Source: Nocardia transvalensis (lineage in GTDB: Bacteria; Actinomycetota; Actinomycetes; Mycobacteriales; Mycobacteriaceae). Taken from it: a DNA stretch of 64,000 nucleotides. A program made the position numbers and the translations under genes. Below are positions 33,776 to 43,070 of this stretch, one piece after another. Position 1 is the stretch's first letter. The number at the start of each line of letters is the position of its first letter. Location: contig NZ_JADLQQ010000003.1 of NCBI RefSeq assembly GCF_015477765.1, positions 372,001 to 436,000 on the forward strand, given 5' to 3'. A model generated the notes under the pieces. That model searched no databases and was not told the DNA's origin. It was given only the letters and a program-made list of their open reading frames with translations.

Positions 33776-34969
33776 ATGCCGTTGGCGGTCTACATCCTGG
33801 GCTTGTCCATCTTCGCCCAGGGCACTTCCGAACTGATGTTGGCGGGCCTGCTCACCGAGGTCTCCGGCGATCTGGGTGTTTCGGTGCCACAGGCGGGCCT
33901 GCTGACATCCGCCTTCGCGGTCGGCATGTTCCTGGGCGCGCCGATCCTTGCCGTCGCCACCGTGCGCTGGTCGCGTCGTAGGGCGCTGCTCGCGTTCCTG
34001 GCGGCGTTCATCCTGGCGCATGGGGTGGCCGCAGTGACCTCGGAGTACTGGGTCCTGTTCGCGACCCGCGTGATCTCGGCGTTCGTCTATGCCGGGTTCT
34101 GGTCGGTGGGTTCGGCCGCCGCGGTGGGTCTGGTCGCGGACGATGCCCGGGGCCGGGCAATGAGTATCTTCGCGGGCGGACTCACCGTGGCCACCATCGT
34201 CGGGCTTCCCGCGGGCACCTTCATCGGCCAGCATCTGGGCTGGCGGGCCGCGTTCTGGACCGTCGCGGTGCTGTCGGCGATTGTGATGGTCGGAGTGCTC
34301 CTGCGGGTGCCCGACAGCCGTCCGACCGAGATGCCCCGGGTGCGGGATGAGCTGCGTGCCTTGGCCACCGCACCGGTCGCCCTGCTCTACGGCACCACCG
34401 GGCTGGCCACCGCCGCTCTGATCGGCACCTTCACCTACCTCGGCGCGCTGCTGACCGGCACGACCGGGGTGGCCGATGGCTGGGTCCCCGTCCTGCTCGG
34501 TGTCTACGGCGCCGGTGCCTTGCTCGGTATCGCCATCGGTGGCCGCACCGCCGACCGCTACCCCGCCCGCACCTTCACCGTCGGTATCGCCGGACTGGCG
34601 GTGACCTCCGCCCTACTGGCCTCGACCGCGCACCATGTGGCGCCGGTGGCCGTTCTCGTATTCTTCTTGGGCGCCTTCGGTTTCGGCATCAACCCCGTCT
34701 CCAACAGCCGCGTCTTCAGCCTCGCCCCCGGCGCCGCCACCCTGGGCGCCGCAGGCAATGTCATGTCCTTCAACATCGGCATCACGCTGGGCCCGTGGCT
34801 GGGCGGCCTCGCCATCGGCGCCGGTATGGGTTACCCGTCCGTGGCCTGGATCGGCACGGCACTGGGTCTCGCCGCCCTAGGGATGGTCGCCTGGTCCCAG
34901 GCCTCGCGTCACCGCCCGGTTCCGTCGAATATTCCGGCCGAACCTCAACTGGCCCAAGCCAATAACTGA
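33776..34969 (+). CDS. MFS exporter, Cmx/CmlR chloramphenicol-efflux type (DHA1)
   Basis: A 397-residue, 12-helix proton antiporter closely resembling the actinobacterial chloramphenicol exporters: it opens with MPLAVYILGLSIFAQGTSELMLAGLL and has motif C GLPAGTFIGQHLGWRAAFW. ATG 33776 has GAAGGG 8 bases upstream. It is preceded by a copy of the TetR operator, so it is inducible. Whether the substrate is chloramphenicol or an endogenous metabolite cannot be told; many relatives also export sugars or arabinose-like compounds. Confidence 0.88.
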   Translation: MPLAVYILGLSIFAQGTSELMLAGLLTEVSGDLGVSVPQAGLLTSAFAVGMFLGAPILAVATVRWSRRRALLAFLAAFILAHGVAAVTSEYWVLFATRVISAFVYAGFWSVGSAAAVGLVADDARGRAMSIFAGGLTVATIVGLPAGTFIGQHLGWRAAFWTVAVLSAIVMVGVLLRVPDSRPTEMPRVRDELRALATAPVALLYGTTGLATAALIGTFTYLGALLTGTTGVADGWVPVLLGVYGAGALLGIAIGGRTADRYPARTFTVGIAGLAVTSALLASTAHHVAPVAVLVFFLGAFGFGINPVSNSRVFSLAPGAATLGAAGNVMSFNIGITLGPWLGGLAIGAGMGYPSVAWIGTALGLAALGMVAWSQASRHRPVPSNIPAEPQLAQANN

Positions 34970-35005
34970 GTTCGGGAATGGCGAAATGGTCATCACGGTT
35001 TTCCG

Positions 35006-36208
35006 TCACCAGCTCACCGGCAGCTCCTTCGGTCCCCGCACCAGGAGCCCGGTCTTCCATGGGACGTCTTCGGCGGGGATCGCGAGGTGCAGGGTCGGGA
35101 AGCGGCGTAGCAGCGAGCCGAGGGCGACCTGCAGTTCCAGCCGGGCCAGCTGTGCGCCGAGACAGTGGTGCGCGCCGTATCCGAAGGCGACGTGCGGATT
35201 GTGCCGCCGCGCAAAATCCAAATCCTCGGGGTGATCGAAGATGGCCTCGTCCCGATTGGCGGACTGCATGTTGACGAATACCGCCTCCCCCGCGCGCACG
35301 ATCACCCCGGCCAGTTCGACATCTTCGGTCGCCACTCGCGGTGAGCTGCCGCCGGAACCGAGTTGTACGTACCGCAGCAGTTCCTCGACCGCGCCGGGCA
35401 CCAGCGCCGGTTCGGCCCGCAGCCGATCCCAGTGCTCCGGGTGGGTCAGCAATATATAGGTGAAGTTGGCGATCTGGTTGGCGGTGGTCTCATGGCCCGC
35501 GATGAGCAGACCGACGCCGAGGTTGACCAGTTCCGGTTCGCTGAGCCGGTCCTCGTCATCGCGCGCCGCGACCAGGGCGCCGAGCAGATCGTCGGTCGGC
35601 CGGGCCCGGCGCTGGGCGACCAGTTCGGCCAGGTATTCCTCGAGCGCTGCTCGCGCGGCATCGATCTGCTCACGGGTGTAGGCGGTGGTGGACAGCACGG
35701 CGTCGGAGAATTCCCGGAACCGGTGCTGGTCTTGTGTCGGTACGCCGAGCATTTCGCAGATCACGGTGACCGGCAGCGGCAGCGCCAGGCGCGGTACGAG
35801 GTCGGCGGGCGCGCCGGAGCGCTCGATCTCGTCGAGCAGCGCGTCCACGATCTGCTGCACGTGCGAGCGCAGCTGCTCGATGCGACGACTCGTGAACGCC
35901 TTGGCGACCAGCTTGCGCAGCCTGCTGTGCTCCGGCGGATCCATGCTCAGCAGCGAATTGGCGCGCGGTGGAGCCGGAGTCGTTCTCGGCATGTCCTCCC
36001 GCTCGACGGTCACGGCACGACTGAACCGGGGGTCGGCGAGGACCAGTTTGACGTCCTCGTAGCGGGTGACCAGCCAGCCCTCGCCGCCGTAGGGCAGCCG
36101 GATTCGCGAGATCGGTTCGTCCCGGCGCAGTTTCGCATAGAGCGGGTGGATGTCGAGCCGGACGGGTTCGCCGAAGGGGTACTGGCGCACTTCGGATTTC
36201 ACGGTCAT
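35006..36208 (-). CDS. Cytochrome P450
   Basis: A 400-residue soluble bacterial P450 (CYP105/CYP107-like type). The oxygen-binding I-helix motif is AGHETT, the ExxR motif EELLR, and the heme-binding loop is FGYGAHHCLG with axial Cys349. A PR.. motif after ExxR (SSPRVATEDVEL) is also present. ATG 36208 has GGAG 8 bases upstream; an earlier frame start is rejected. Redox partners are not encoded nearby. A TetR gene lies upstream on the same strand, with a perfect operator between them, so expression is probably induced by a small hydrophobic ligand. Substrate unknown. Confidence 0.94.
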   Translation of the reverse strand: MTVKSEVRQYPFGEPVRLDIHPLYAKLRRDEPISRIRLPYGGEGWLVTRYEDVKLVLADPRFSRAVTVEREDMPRTTPAPPRANSLLSMDPPEHSRLRKLVAKAFTSRRIEQLRSHVQQIVDALLDEIERSGAPADLVPRLALPLPVTVICEMLGVPTQDQHRFREFSDAVLSTTAYTREQIDAARAALEEYLAELVAQRRARPTDDLLGALVAARDDEDRLSEPELVNLGVGLLIAGHETTANQIANFTYILLTHPEHWDRLRAEPALVPGAVEELLRYVQLGSGGSSPRVATEDVELAGVIVRAGEAVFVNMQSANRDEAIFDHPEDLDFARRHNPHVAFGYGAHHCLGAQLARLELQVALGSLLRRFPTLHLAIPAEDVPWKTGLLVRGPKELPVSW

Positions 36209-36250
36209 GGGGTCTCCTTCCCCGACGCCGACACGGGGGCGCATCAGCGA

Positions 36251-36268
36251 TGTAAGCAGTCGCTTACA
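36251..36268. promoter_or_regulatory. TetR operator before the P450 gene
   Basis: TGTAAGC-AGTC-GCTTACA, perfect 7-base arms, lies 43 bases upstream of the P450 start and downstream of the TetR gene. It is the typical size and spacing of TetR sites. Confidence 0.6.
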
Positions 36269-36315
36269 AAATAATGTTAGGGAGGTCACACCGCTACGTC
36301 AATGAATGAATGTCC

Positions 36316-36903
36316 TTAGGACGGTGGGAATTTCGGGTCGATGTCGGCCAGCAGGACCTGCGCCGCGCGCAGCACGTGCCGGGCGATCACCGCATTGTCG
36401 GCACCGGCCAGGGGTTCCCGTCGGTGCACCGACCGCATCAAGGCAATGCCGAGCAGCCAGGCCAGCAGCAGGTCGGCGCGCAGCTCGCCGTCGGGCTCGT
36501 CGGTGAGTGCGGACAGCGCCCGCACGTATTCATCGCCCAGCTCCCGGCGAATCGCCTCGGCGCCTTCATCGTGCCCACTGGACCGCAGCGCCGCATGCAG
36601 CCAATGTCCCGGCGTCGCCGGATCGGTCGGCTCGAGCACCCGCGCCAACAGCCGCCCCAACAGCCCGTCGGCCGGCCCCTCCTCGAGCACCCGCCGCCCC
36701 CGATCCGCAATGGCCGCCCGAAACAGCTCGTCCTTACTCCCGAAGTACCGAAACAACAACGCCTGATTGACCCCCGCCCGCCCCGCAATATCCCGCACCG
36801 TCGCCCGCTCGAACCCCCTCTCCGCAAACAACTCCTGTGCCGCCCCCAAAATCGCAGCCCGCGTGGCCCCCGAATCCCGCTTCCGCCCACCCACCCCGCT
36901 CAT
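36316..36903 (-). CDS. TetR-family regulator beside the P450
   Basis: A 195-residue repressor with the helix-turn-helix ATVRDIAGRAGVNQALLFRYFGSKDELF near residues 35-61 and a TetR_C_17-like ligand domain (residues 80-190). ATG 36903 has GAGGAGGG 5 bases upstream, the strongest ribosome site in this part. It is transcribed in the same direction as the P450 with a 107-base gap holding an operator, suggesting that the repressor controls the P450 and is itself read from a separate promoter. Confidence 0.88.
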   Translation of the reverse strand: MSGVGGRKRDSGATRAAILGAAQELFAERGFERATVRDIAGRAGVNQALLFRYFGSKDELFRAAIADRGRRVLEEGPADGLLGRLLARVLEPTDPATPGHWLHAALRSSGHDEGAEAIRRELGDEYVRALSALTDEPDGELRADLLLAWLLGIALMRSVHRREPLAGADNAVIARHVLRAAQVLLADIDPKFPPS

Positions 36904-37206
36904 AGACCCTCCTCGCCGAACACTGGAACAGCAGCGTAGGTGCCGCGAGGAAGAGGACAAAGCGTCGGCTTGTGCGAGGGGGCGATCTCGTCGCCGCGAG
37001 GTTATTTCGATGCCTGGTCGCCTAGGGCGGCGAGCACGGCGAGTTGGCGGCGGTCGCGGCCCGAGGGTGCCTGCGCCGGTCGCGGCGACCGTCGACTCAC
37101 TGGTGGCGGCAGCAGTACGGACGCCGTTGCTCCGGCGACTGTTCGGGTGAGGGTGGGGCCCGCCCCTCGGTTCGGCCGAGTGTGATGCTCGGCCGAACCG
37201 AGCGGA
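36904..37206. other. Intergenic region with a doubtful small ORF
   Basis: This 303-base region holds a strong terminator (37166-37202). A rightward frame at 37010-37150 (46 codons, Arg/Val-rich) has GAGG 9 bases before its ATG and ends 16 bases before the terminator, but nothing else supports it, so it is not annotated as a gene. Confidence 0.4.
37166..37202. terminator. Perfect 15-bp terminator hairpin
   Basis: CTCGGTTCGGCCGAG and CTCGGCCGAACCGAG are perfectly complementary around TGTGATG. It lies 5 bases beyond the stop of the leftward metallo-hydrolase gene. Confidence 0.75.
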
Positions 37207-37854
37207 TCACCACTCGGGCTGGGCGCCCGATTCGAAGGCGCGGCGAGCCTCGGCGACACAGTCGGACCAGGGGCGATCACCCAGTTCGGTGACGCCCGAG
37301 TCGCCGATGAAGGCGCTGGAGACGATGACATCGGGGGTCAGGGTCGCCAGCGTGTCCAGGGCGGTGAGCAAGGTGTCCCGGTCGCTGTGGCCCTCGATGT
37401 AACCGGCCCACCACTCGCCCTTCCGGCCGCGGACGAGGGTATCGCCGGTGAACAGGTAGCGGCGGCCGGAGATGGGAACGAGGTAGGCGGCGCTGCCGGG
37501 GGTGTGGCCCGGAATCGGGATCACCTCGAGACCCGCGAACCCGATGTGCCGGGTTTCGAAAGGATCGTCGACGGTGGTCTGGGTGACCAGGTCGGCGTCC
37601 GCCTTGTGGATATGCAATTTCGCGCCGAAGCGGGTGCGGATGGTGGCCAGCGTCGGGGTGATCTCGTCGCGGTGGCTCAGGTACTGGTGGGCCACGCCGC
37701 CCAGTTCGGCCATCTTGTCCAGATCTTCGGCGTGCGTCGTGTTGTAGAACAACACATTTCCCTCGGGGCTGGTCCACAGATAGGCGTGGGTGGTCAGTCC
37801 GGGGAAGGGATTTTCGGTCTCGGTCTCCCAGAGAGCGGGGGCGATCTGCTTCAT
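37207..37854 (-). CDS. MBL-fold metallo-hydrolase-like protein
   Basis: A 215-residue protein of the metallo-beta-lactamase fold. Later motifs are intact: GHTPGSAAYLV and the metal-bridging Asp in FTGDTLV. The main metal motif HxHxDH is degenerate and reads YLSHRDEITP, so it is either a single-metal enzyme or a non-hydrolytic member. ATG 37854 has GGAGAG 5 bases upstream. It follows the large ATPase gene on the same strand after 64 bases and may be cotranscribed with it. Confidence 0.8.
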   Translation of the reverse strand: MKQIAPALWETETENPFPGLTTHAYLWTSPEGNVLFYNTTHAEDLDKMAELGGVAHQYLSHRDEITPTLATIRTRFGAKLHIHKADADLVTQTTVDDPFETRHIGFAGLEVIPIPGHTPGSAAYLVPISGRRYLFTGDTLVRGRKGEWWAGYIEGHSDRDTLLTALDTLATLTPDVIVSSAFIGDSGVTELGDRPWSDCVAEARRAFESGAQPEW

Positions 37855-37918
37855 GATTCTCTCCTTTCACCCATAAGGCGCGAGATCCGGTCTAGCGCCG
37901 CTGGATCCGCGGCCCGGA

Positions 37919-40900
37919 TTACAGCGCCCAGCGCATCGCGCGGTGCGGGTGATAGCGGCAGACCAGGCCGAGCGAAATATTCGCCCGCAGATGTTCGGCC
38001 AGTTCCGGATGCTGCCGATCCAGTCGGCGCAGGGTGTCGCGGACCCGCGCCGACACCGTCTTGCGGGCTCGCTCGGCCTCGTCGCCGAGCTTGCGGGTGC
38101 GGCCGGCCAATCCCGTGGCGCTGCGCAGCTCCGATAACAAGGCCGCACGTTCGCGATCCAGTTCTGCGGCACGATCGTCGGCGCCGAGCGCGGTGGCGCG
38201 GTCGATCTGCTCGTCGAGAGCGGTCAATCGCTGTCGGTACGCCTTCTTGGCCGTCTCGTCCAGCACCGGTTCGGCACCGAACGATCTCGCCGCCCGGACC
38301 GTCGGCTCGCCCGGCCCGCCGACCAGCTCGAGCGCCGGGATGTCGTGGCCCGGGTGGGACAGCAGCAGATGCAGATCGCGGAGCCCTTTGGCGTCGGGCA
38401 GGTGAGCCGTGCGGTCGGCGAAACGCACGGTCCACACCGCGCCGTCCCGGCGAAAGGCATTGTCGGGTACCGAGACCGCCGCTTCGGGAGCGATGGGCGG
38501 CGGGTGTACGTGGCCGAGTAGACGGAGGTGGTGTTCGGCCGCGTCGACCCAGGGCCGGGCACGCAGCCGGCGGGCCGCTTCGGCGGCTGAACGCAGTTCC
38601 GCGGCGGCGAGCCCATGCTCACCGGCCGCGGCGGCCAAGCGCCCGAGCCAGTACGCATAGGGCCCGTACACCGCGCCACCGCCTGCCACCACCGCCCAGT
38701 AGTCGCGCAGCGGAAGGAGCTTGGCGCGCACCGAATCTCGCAGCGCCGGATCGTCCAGAGCCAGTGCGGCCTGCGCCTGCGCCACCAGTATGCCCGGCTG
38801 GAAATGGCGGGGGTACGTCTCGTACAGCCGCTGACTATCGCTGAACCGCAACCGAACTCGCTCGACATCGCCGCGCAGGACGGCGGTAACCAGATCCGGC
38901 ACCGCCGTATATTCCCCGGCCATCGTGTAATAACGGTCCACGAAGGCCGCGGCCTCGTCCGCATCCCCGGTCAGTACGGCCAGCGCCCACCGCTGTTCCA
39001 GCCACAGGGGATTCCTATCGACCTCCCCCAACCGTTCTCCGAGCGTGTACGCGCCGTCGATGGCCGCTCTCGCCTCGGCGAACTGACCGGTGAGCATGGC
39101 CAGCGCACCCACCCGCGACAGCGCCACGAACCGGAACCTCGGCAGTCGAGACCGGTCGGCCAGCATCGTGAAGGCGGCCAATTCGGCATGGGCACGGGGA
39201 TCACCGAGTTCGAGCAGAGCCGCATACCGCAACAGCCCGCCCTGCAGATGGATCTCCTCGCGCCGCGAGCGCTGTCCCACCGCCACCAATTCGTTGGCCA
39301 GCGCCAGCCGATCCGCCGCGGTGCCCGGCCACCAGATCATGTCGTGGCGGGCCAGCAGAGCCGCGGCCATGGCGGTATCGTCGCCCGACTTCCTGGCCAG
39401 CTCCACGATCTCCGCGTCGTCGCCGCCCGGATCCGGTGTGCGAGAACGGCCGGTGTGGACGCGCACACGTTGCGCGGCCGCCAGTAGGCGGACGGCGAGC
39501 GGGTCGGTCTCCGGACGAGAGGTGAGCAGTAGGCGGTGCGCCCGATCCATGAGCGCGATCTCGCGATCGGCGTCGAATTCCGGATCGGGTGTGCCGAGTT
39601 CATGGAGGCCGAGTGCGGCCTCGGCGAACAGGTCGGCGCGGCCGGTTCGCTCGGCATCGCCGAGTGTGGCCTCGAAAGCCTCTCGGGCGTCGGCGAGTTC
39701 GCCGGTGTCGGTCAGCGTCACCGCCAAGGCGAGGGTGACCTCCGCATGCTGGTCGTCGTGGTCGCCGAGAAGTTCCAGCGCGCGGCGATAGTGCTGAGCC
39801 GCCTCGTTCGCGGCCAATCGGGCGCGGGCATCGCGAGCCGCCGTCAGCAGCAGGTGGATACGCTGCCTCGCATCGATCTCACCGTGGGCGAGGTAGGCGT
39901 GATGAGCGATATCGCCGGGACTGCCGCGCGCGTCGAGGAGCGCGGTGGCGAGGGCGGCGTGGCGTTGTCGGGCCTCGCGGGGACCGATCCGGTTGGTCAG
40001 CGCCTCGCGGATCAGATCGTGCACGAAGCGGTAGCGGTCGGGTGTCACCGGGCCGACCAGGCGCGCGCGGACGGCCGTGGCCAGATCGACCGGGGCCGCC
40101 GCGACGGATTCGAGGACCGCACTGTCGAATTCGCCGCCCAGCAGCGCGGCCGTGGTGAGGACCTCCACGACGGCCGTCGGCAGCATCGTCAATCGCGCGT
40201 CGAGGATGTGGCGGACGCCGGAATCCAGTGAATCCAGCGCATCGCCCGCGCCCCAGAGCCGTGCCGCCTGTTCGGCGACGAAGGGGTTACCGCCGGTGAT
40301 CGCATGCAGTGTTTCGAGCACCTCGCCGGGAAGCCGCTGACCCGTTGCCGCCCAGGCTATTTCGCCTAGGGCGTCGACGCCGAGCCCGGTCAGCTCGAGG
40401 ACGCGGGCACCGTCGCGCACCTGTGCGAACGCCTCGGCCAGCGGATGCTGCGGCGTGGCGACCTCGCCGTCTCGGACGGCGGCCACGATCGCCAGCCGTT
40501 CGAACCAGGTGTGCCGGGCGACGAAGGCCAGCAGCCGGACCGAGGCCGGATCGGCCCGGTGCAGATCATCGATCACCACGATCACCGGGCGCACCGCGCA
40601 CGCCGCGACGAGGGCCTCGGTGACGGCATCGCCGATCCGGAACAGGTTCGCGTCGTCCTCGCGGGCAGGTGCCTCCCCGATCAGTACCGACAGCGCATTG
40701 CCCGCGGCATCGTCGAGCGCCGCCCACCCGCGGGGACCCGCGGCGCGCCGCAGCCCGCGCAGCACCTGAACCCACGGCCAGAACCCCGGGGTCCCCTCGC
40801 CATTCCATGCCGTCGCGGTGAGCACCAGCGCCGTATCGGCGTCCATCTCACCGACGACCTCGGTGATCAGCGTGGTCTTGCCGATACCCGCCTCACCGCA

Positions 40901-40984
40901 GACCAGCACCAGACCACCGTGGCTGGTGACGGTGCGGCGCAACGTATCCCGCAGTTGCCGAGCCGCATGATCTCGACCGATCAC
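37919..40984 (-). CDS. Large STAND-type ATPase regulator
   Basis: A 1021-residue signalling ATPase like the actinobacterial LAL/MalT group. It has an N-terminal NTPase (Walker A GEAGIGKTT at 30-38, Walker B VIVVIDDLHRAD at 134-145), then a long helical TPR-like region (about 340-800), and a C-terminal domain with the phrase WTVRFADRTAHLPDAKGLRD seen at the end of many actinobacterial ATPases, followed by a coiled-coil and a basic end. No LuxR helix-turn-helix is present, so it may act through protein contacts or a different DNA-binding tail. GTG 40984 is the start; a ribosome site is weak. Confidence 0.78.
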   Translation of the reverse strand: MIGRDHAARQLRDTLRRTVTSHGGLVLVCGEAGIGKTTLITEVVGEMDADTALVLTATAWNGEGTPGFWPWVQVLRGLRRAAGPRGWAALDDAAGNALSVLIGEAPAREDDANLFRIGDAVTEALVAACAVRPVIVVIDDLHRADPASVRLLAFVARHTWFERLAIVAAVRDGEVATPQHPLAEAFAQVRDGARVLELTGLGVDALGEIAWAATGQRLPGEVLETLHAITGGNPFVAEQAARLWGAGDALDSLDSGVRHILDARLTMLPTAVVEVLTTAALLGGEFDSAVLESVAAAPVDLATAVRARLVGPVTPDRYRFVHDLIREALTNRIGPREARQRHAALATALLDARGSPGDIAHHAYLAHGEIDARQRIHLLLTAARDARARLAANEAAQHYRRALELLGDHDDQHAEVTLALAVTLTDTGELADAREAFEATLGDAERTGRADLFAEAALGLHELGTPDPEFDADREIALMDRAHRLLLTSRPETDPLAVRLLAAAQRVRVHTGRSRTPDPGGDDAEIVELARKSGDDTAMAAALLARHDMIWWPGTAADRLALANELVAVGQRSRREEIHLQGGLLRYAALLELGDPRAHAELAAFTMLADRSRLPRFRFVALSRVGALAMLTGQFAEARAAIDGAYTLGERLGEVDRNPLWLEQRWALAVLTGDADEAAAFVDRYYTMAGEYTAVPDLVTAVLRGDVERVRLRFSDSQRLYETYPRHFQPGILVAQAQAALALDDPALRDSVRAKLLPLRDYWAVVAGGGAVYGPYAYWLGRLAAAAGEHGLAAAELRSAAEAARRLRARPWVDAAEHHLRLLGHVHPPPIAPEAAVSVPDNAFRRDGAVWTVRFADRTAHLPDAKGLRDLHLLLSHPGHDIPALELVGGPGEPTVRAARSFGAEPVLDETAKKAYRQRLTALDEQIDRATALGADDRAAELDRERAALLSELRSATGLAGRTRKLGDEAERARKTVSARVRDTLRRLDRQHPELAEHLRANISLGLVCRYHPHRAMRWAL

Positions 40985-41049
40985 CTATCTCACCGCCCCC
41001 CGCGTCGTCGTTCGGTGGTGGCCATGCCGGACTCTACGGGACGCTCGGC

Positions 41050-42927
41050 TCAGGCGGCCACGGGCTCGTCGTCGGCGAACTGGGTGCGATACAGCTCGGC
41101 GTAGCGGCCGCCGGTGGCGAGCAGCTCAGTGTGCGTGCCGCGTTCGACGATGCGCCCGTCCTCGACCACCAGGATCTGGTCGGCATTGCGAATGGTGGAC
41201 AGCCGGTGGGCGATCACCAGAGCCGTTCTGCCGTCGAGGGCCTCGGCCAGCGCCTCCTGCACGGCGGCCTCGGAGGTGGAGTCCAGGGATGCGGTGGCCT
41301 CGTCGAGGATGACCACGCGCGGCTGCTTGAGCAGCAGACGGGCAATCGTCAGGCGTTGGCGTTCGCCGCCGGACAGGCGGTAGCCCCGTTCGCCGACCAT
41401 GGTGTCCAAGCCGTCCGGCAGGGACGAGACCAGATCGCGTAACCGGGCGCGGCGCAGCGCATCCCACAGCTCGTCGTCCGTGGCCTCGGGGCGGGCCAGC
41501 AGCAGGTTCGCGCGGATGGTGTCGTGGAACAGGTGCCCGTCCTGCGTGACCAGGCCGACGGTGTCCTGGATGGACCGGCCGGTCAGCTCGCGGACGTCGA
41601 CGCCGTTGAGGCGCACCGCACCCGAATCCACGTCGTACAGGCGCGACACCAGCTGGGCGATGGTGGATTTCCCGGCTCCCGAGGAGCCCACCAGCGCGAT
41701 CATCTGGCCGGGTTCGGCGTGTAGCGAAACCCCGTGCAGCACCTCGACTCCGCCGCGGGTGTCGAGGGTGGCGACATCCTCGAGCGAGGCCAGCGACACC
41801 TTGTCGGCCGACGGGTAGGCGAAGTGCACCTTGTCGAACTCCACCGAAACCGGCCCCGCCGGAACCTTTTTCGCATTCGGCGCGTCCTGGATCAGCGGCT
41901 TCAGATCCAGGATCTCGAAGACGCGCTCGAAGCTCACCAGGGCTGACATGATGTCCACCCGGGCGGTCGCGAGCGCGGTGAGCGGAGTGTACAGGCGGGT
42001 CAACAGCAGCGACAGCGAGACCACCGCGCCCGCGTCGAGCTGTCCGCGCAGGGCGTACCAGCCGCCGAGCCCGTACACCAGCGCCACCGCCAGCGCCGAG
42101 ACCAGCGTCAGCGCGGTCACGAACGCGGTCTGCAGCATGGCGGTGCGCACGCCGATGTCGCGCACGCGACTGGCGCGCACGGCGAATTCGGCGGATTCCT
42201 GGGTCGGGCGGCCGAACAGTTTCACCAGCGTGGCGCCCGGCGCGGAGAAGCGCTCGGTCATCTGCGTGCTCATGGCGGCGTTGAGTTGCGCGGCCTCGCG
42301 TTGGATCCCGGCGACGCGGCGGCCCATACGGCGGGCGGGCAGCATGAACACCGGCAACAACAGCAGGGCGAGCAGAGTGATCTGCCAGGACAGGCGGACC
42401 ATCACCGCGAGGGTGAGCACCAGGGTGACGATGTTGGTGACCACCCCGGACAGAGTGGTGCTGAAGGCGCGTTGCGCCCCGATCACGTCGCTGTTGAGAC
42501 GGCTCACGAGCGCCCCGGTGCGGGTGCGGGTGAAGAAGGCGATGGGCATCTTCTGTACATGGTCGAAGACCGCGGTGCGCAGGTCGAGGATCAGGCCCTC
42601 GCCGATCCGCGAGGACAGCCACCGGATCACGATGCCGAGGGCGGCGTCGAGCACGGCCACCAGCCCGATGACGAGGGCCAGGACGACCACCGAACGTGGC
42701 GCGGCGTGTCCGACAATGTCGTTGACCACCCGTCCGGCCAGCACGGGATTGGCCACGGCCAGCAGCGCCGAGACGATACTGAACAGGAGGAACCCGATCA
42801 GCGCCCGTCGATGCGGCCGGGCGAACCGCAGGATGCGCGCGGCCGTGGCCCGGGTGACTTTGCGCTGCTCCTGCGGCGCGTGCGCCTCCCGGTACAGCTG
42901 GCTCCACGCCACCGACTCGATACTCAT
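41050..42927 (-). CDS. ABC-type half-exporter (ABCB/MsbA-like)
   Basis: A 625-residue permease-ATPase fusion that works as a homodimer or heterodimer in the cytoplasmic membrane. Six helices cover residues about 40-330; the ATPase has Walker A GSSGAGKST, signature LSGGERQRL, Walker B VVILDEATA and switch His in IAHRLST. ATG 42927 has AGGAGCG upstream. Substrate unknown; lipids or drugs are usual. A MarR-like inverted repeat lies between it and the divergent quinone oxidoreductase gene. Confidence 0.92.
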   Translation of the reverse strand: MSIESVAWSQLYREAHAPQEQRKVTRATAARILRFARPHRRALIGFLLFSIVSALLAVANPVLAGRVVNDIVGHAAPRSVVVLALVIGLVAVLDAALGIVIRWLSSRIGEGLILDLRTAVFDHVQKMPIAFFTRTRTGALVSRLNSDVIGAQRAFSTTLSGVVTNIVTLVLTLAVMVRLSWQITLLALLLLPVFMLPARRMGRRVAGIQREAAQLNAAMSTQMTERFSAPGATLVKLFGRPTQESAEFAVRASRVRDIGVRTAMLQTAFVTALTLVSALAVALVYGLGGWYALRGQLDAGAVVSLSLLLTRLYTPLTALATARVDIMSALVSFERVFEILDLKPLIQDAPNAKKVPAGPVSVEFDKVHFAYPSADKVSLASLEDVATLDTRGGVEVLHGVSLHAEPGQMIALVGSSGAGKSTIAQLVSRLYDVDSGAVRLNGVDVRELTGRSIQDTVGLVTQDGHLFHDTIRANLLLARPEATDDELWDALRRARLRDLVSSLPDGLDTMVGERGYRLSGGERQRLTIARLLLKQPRVVILDEATASLDSTSEAAVQEALAEALDGRTALVIAHRLSTIRNADQILVVEDGRIVERGTHTELLATGGRYAELYRTQFADDEPVAA

Positions 42928-42982
42928 CCACCGCTCCTTCCGCTCCCGGGTCCATCGAACCCCGGGACACCGACACTAAGAC

Positions 42983-42998
42983 CTCAACAATGGTTGAG
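42983..42998. promoter_or_regulatory. Inverted repeat between ABC exporter and oxidoreductase genes
   Basis: CTCAAC-AATG-GTTGAG, perfect 6-base arms, lies 56 bases from the ABC start and 73 from the divergent oxidoreductase start. The TCAAC half-sites resemble MarR-family operators. No MarR gene is adjacent. Confidence 0.45.
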
Positions 42999-43070
42999 AG
43001 CAAGCCTTCCCGGACGCGGGCGGCGTTCGCGTTCGGCGTAATCGGGCCGCGAGGCTCTAGAGTCGATCCG

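Noticed and set aside
37010-37150. Rightward 46-codon Arg-rich gene
   Set aside because: A fair ribosome site and a terminator downstream, but no other support; it may be chance in GC-rich DNA.
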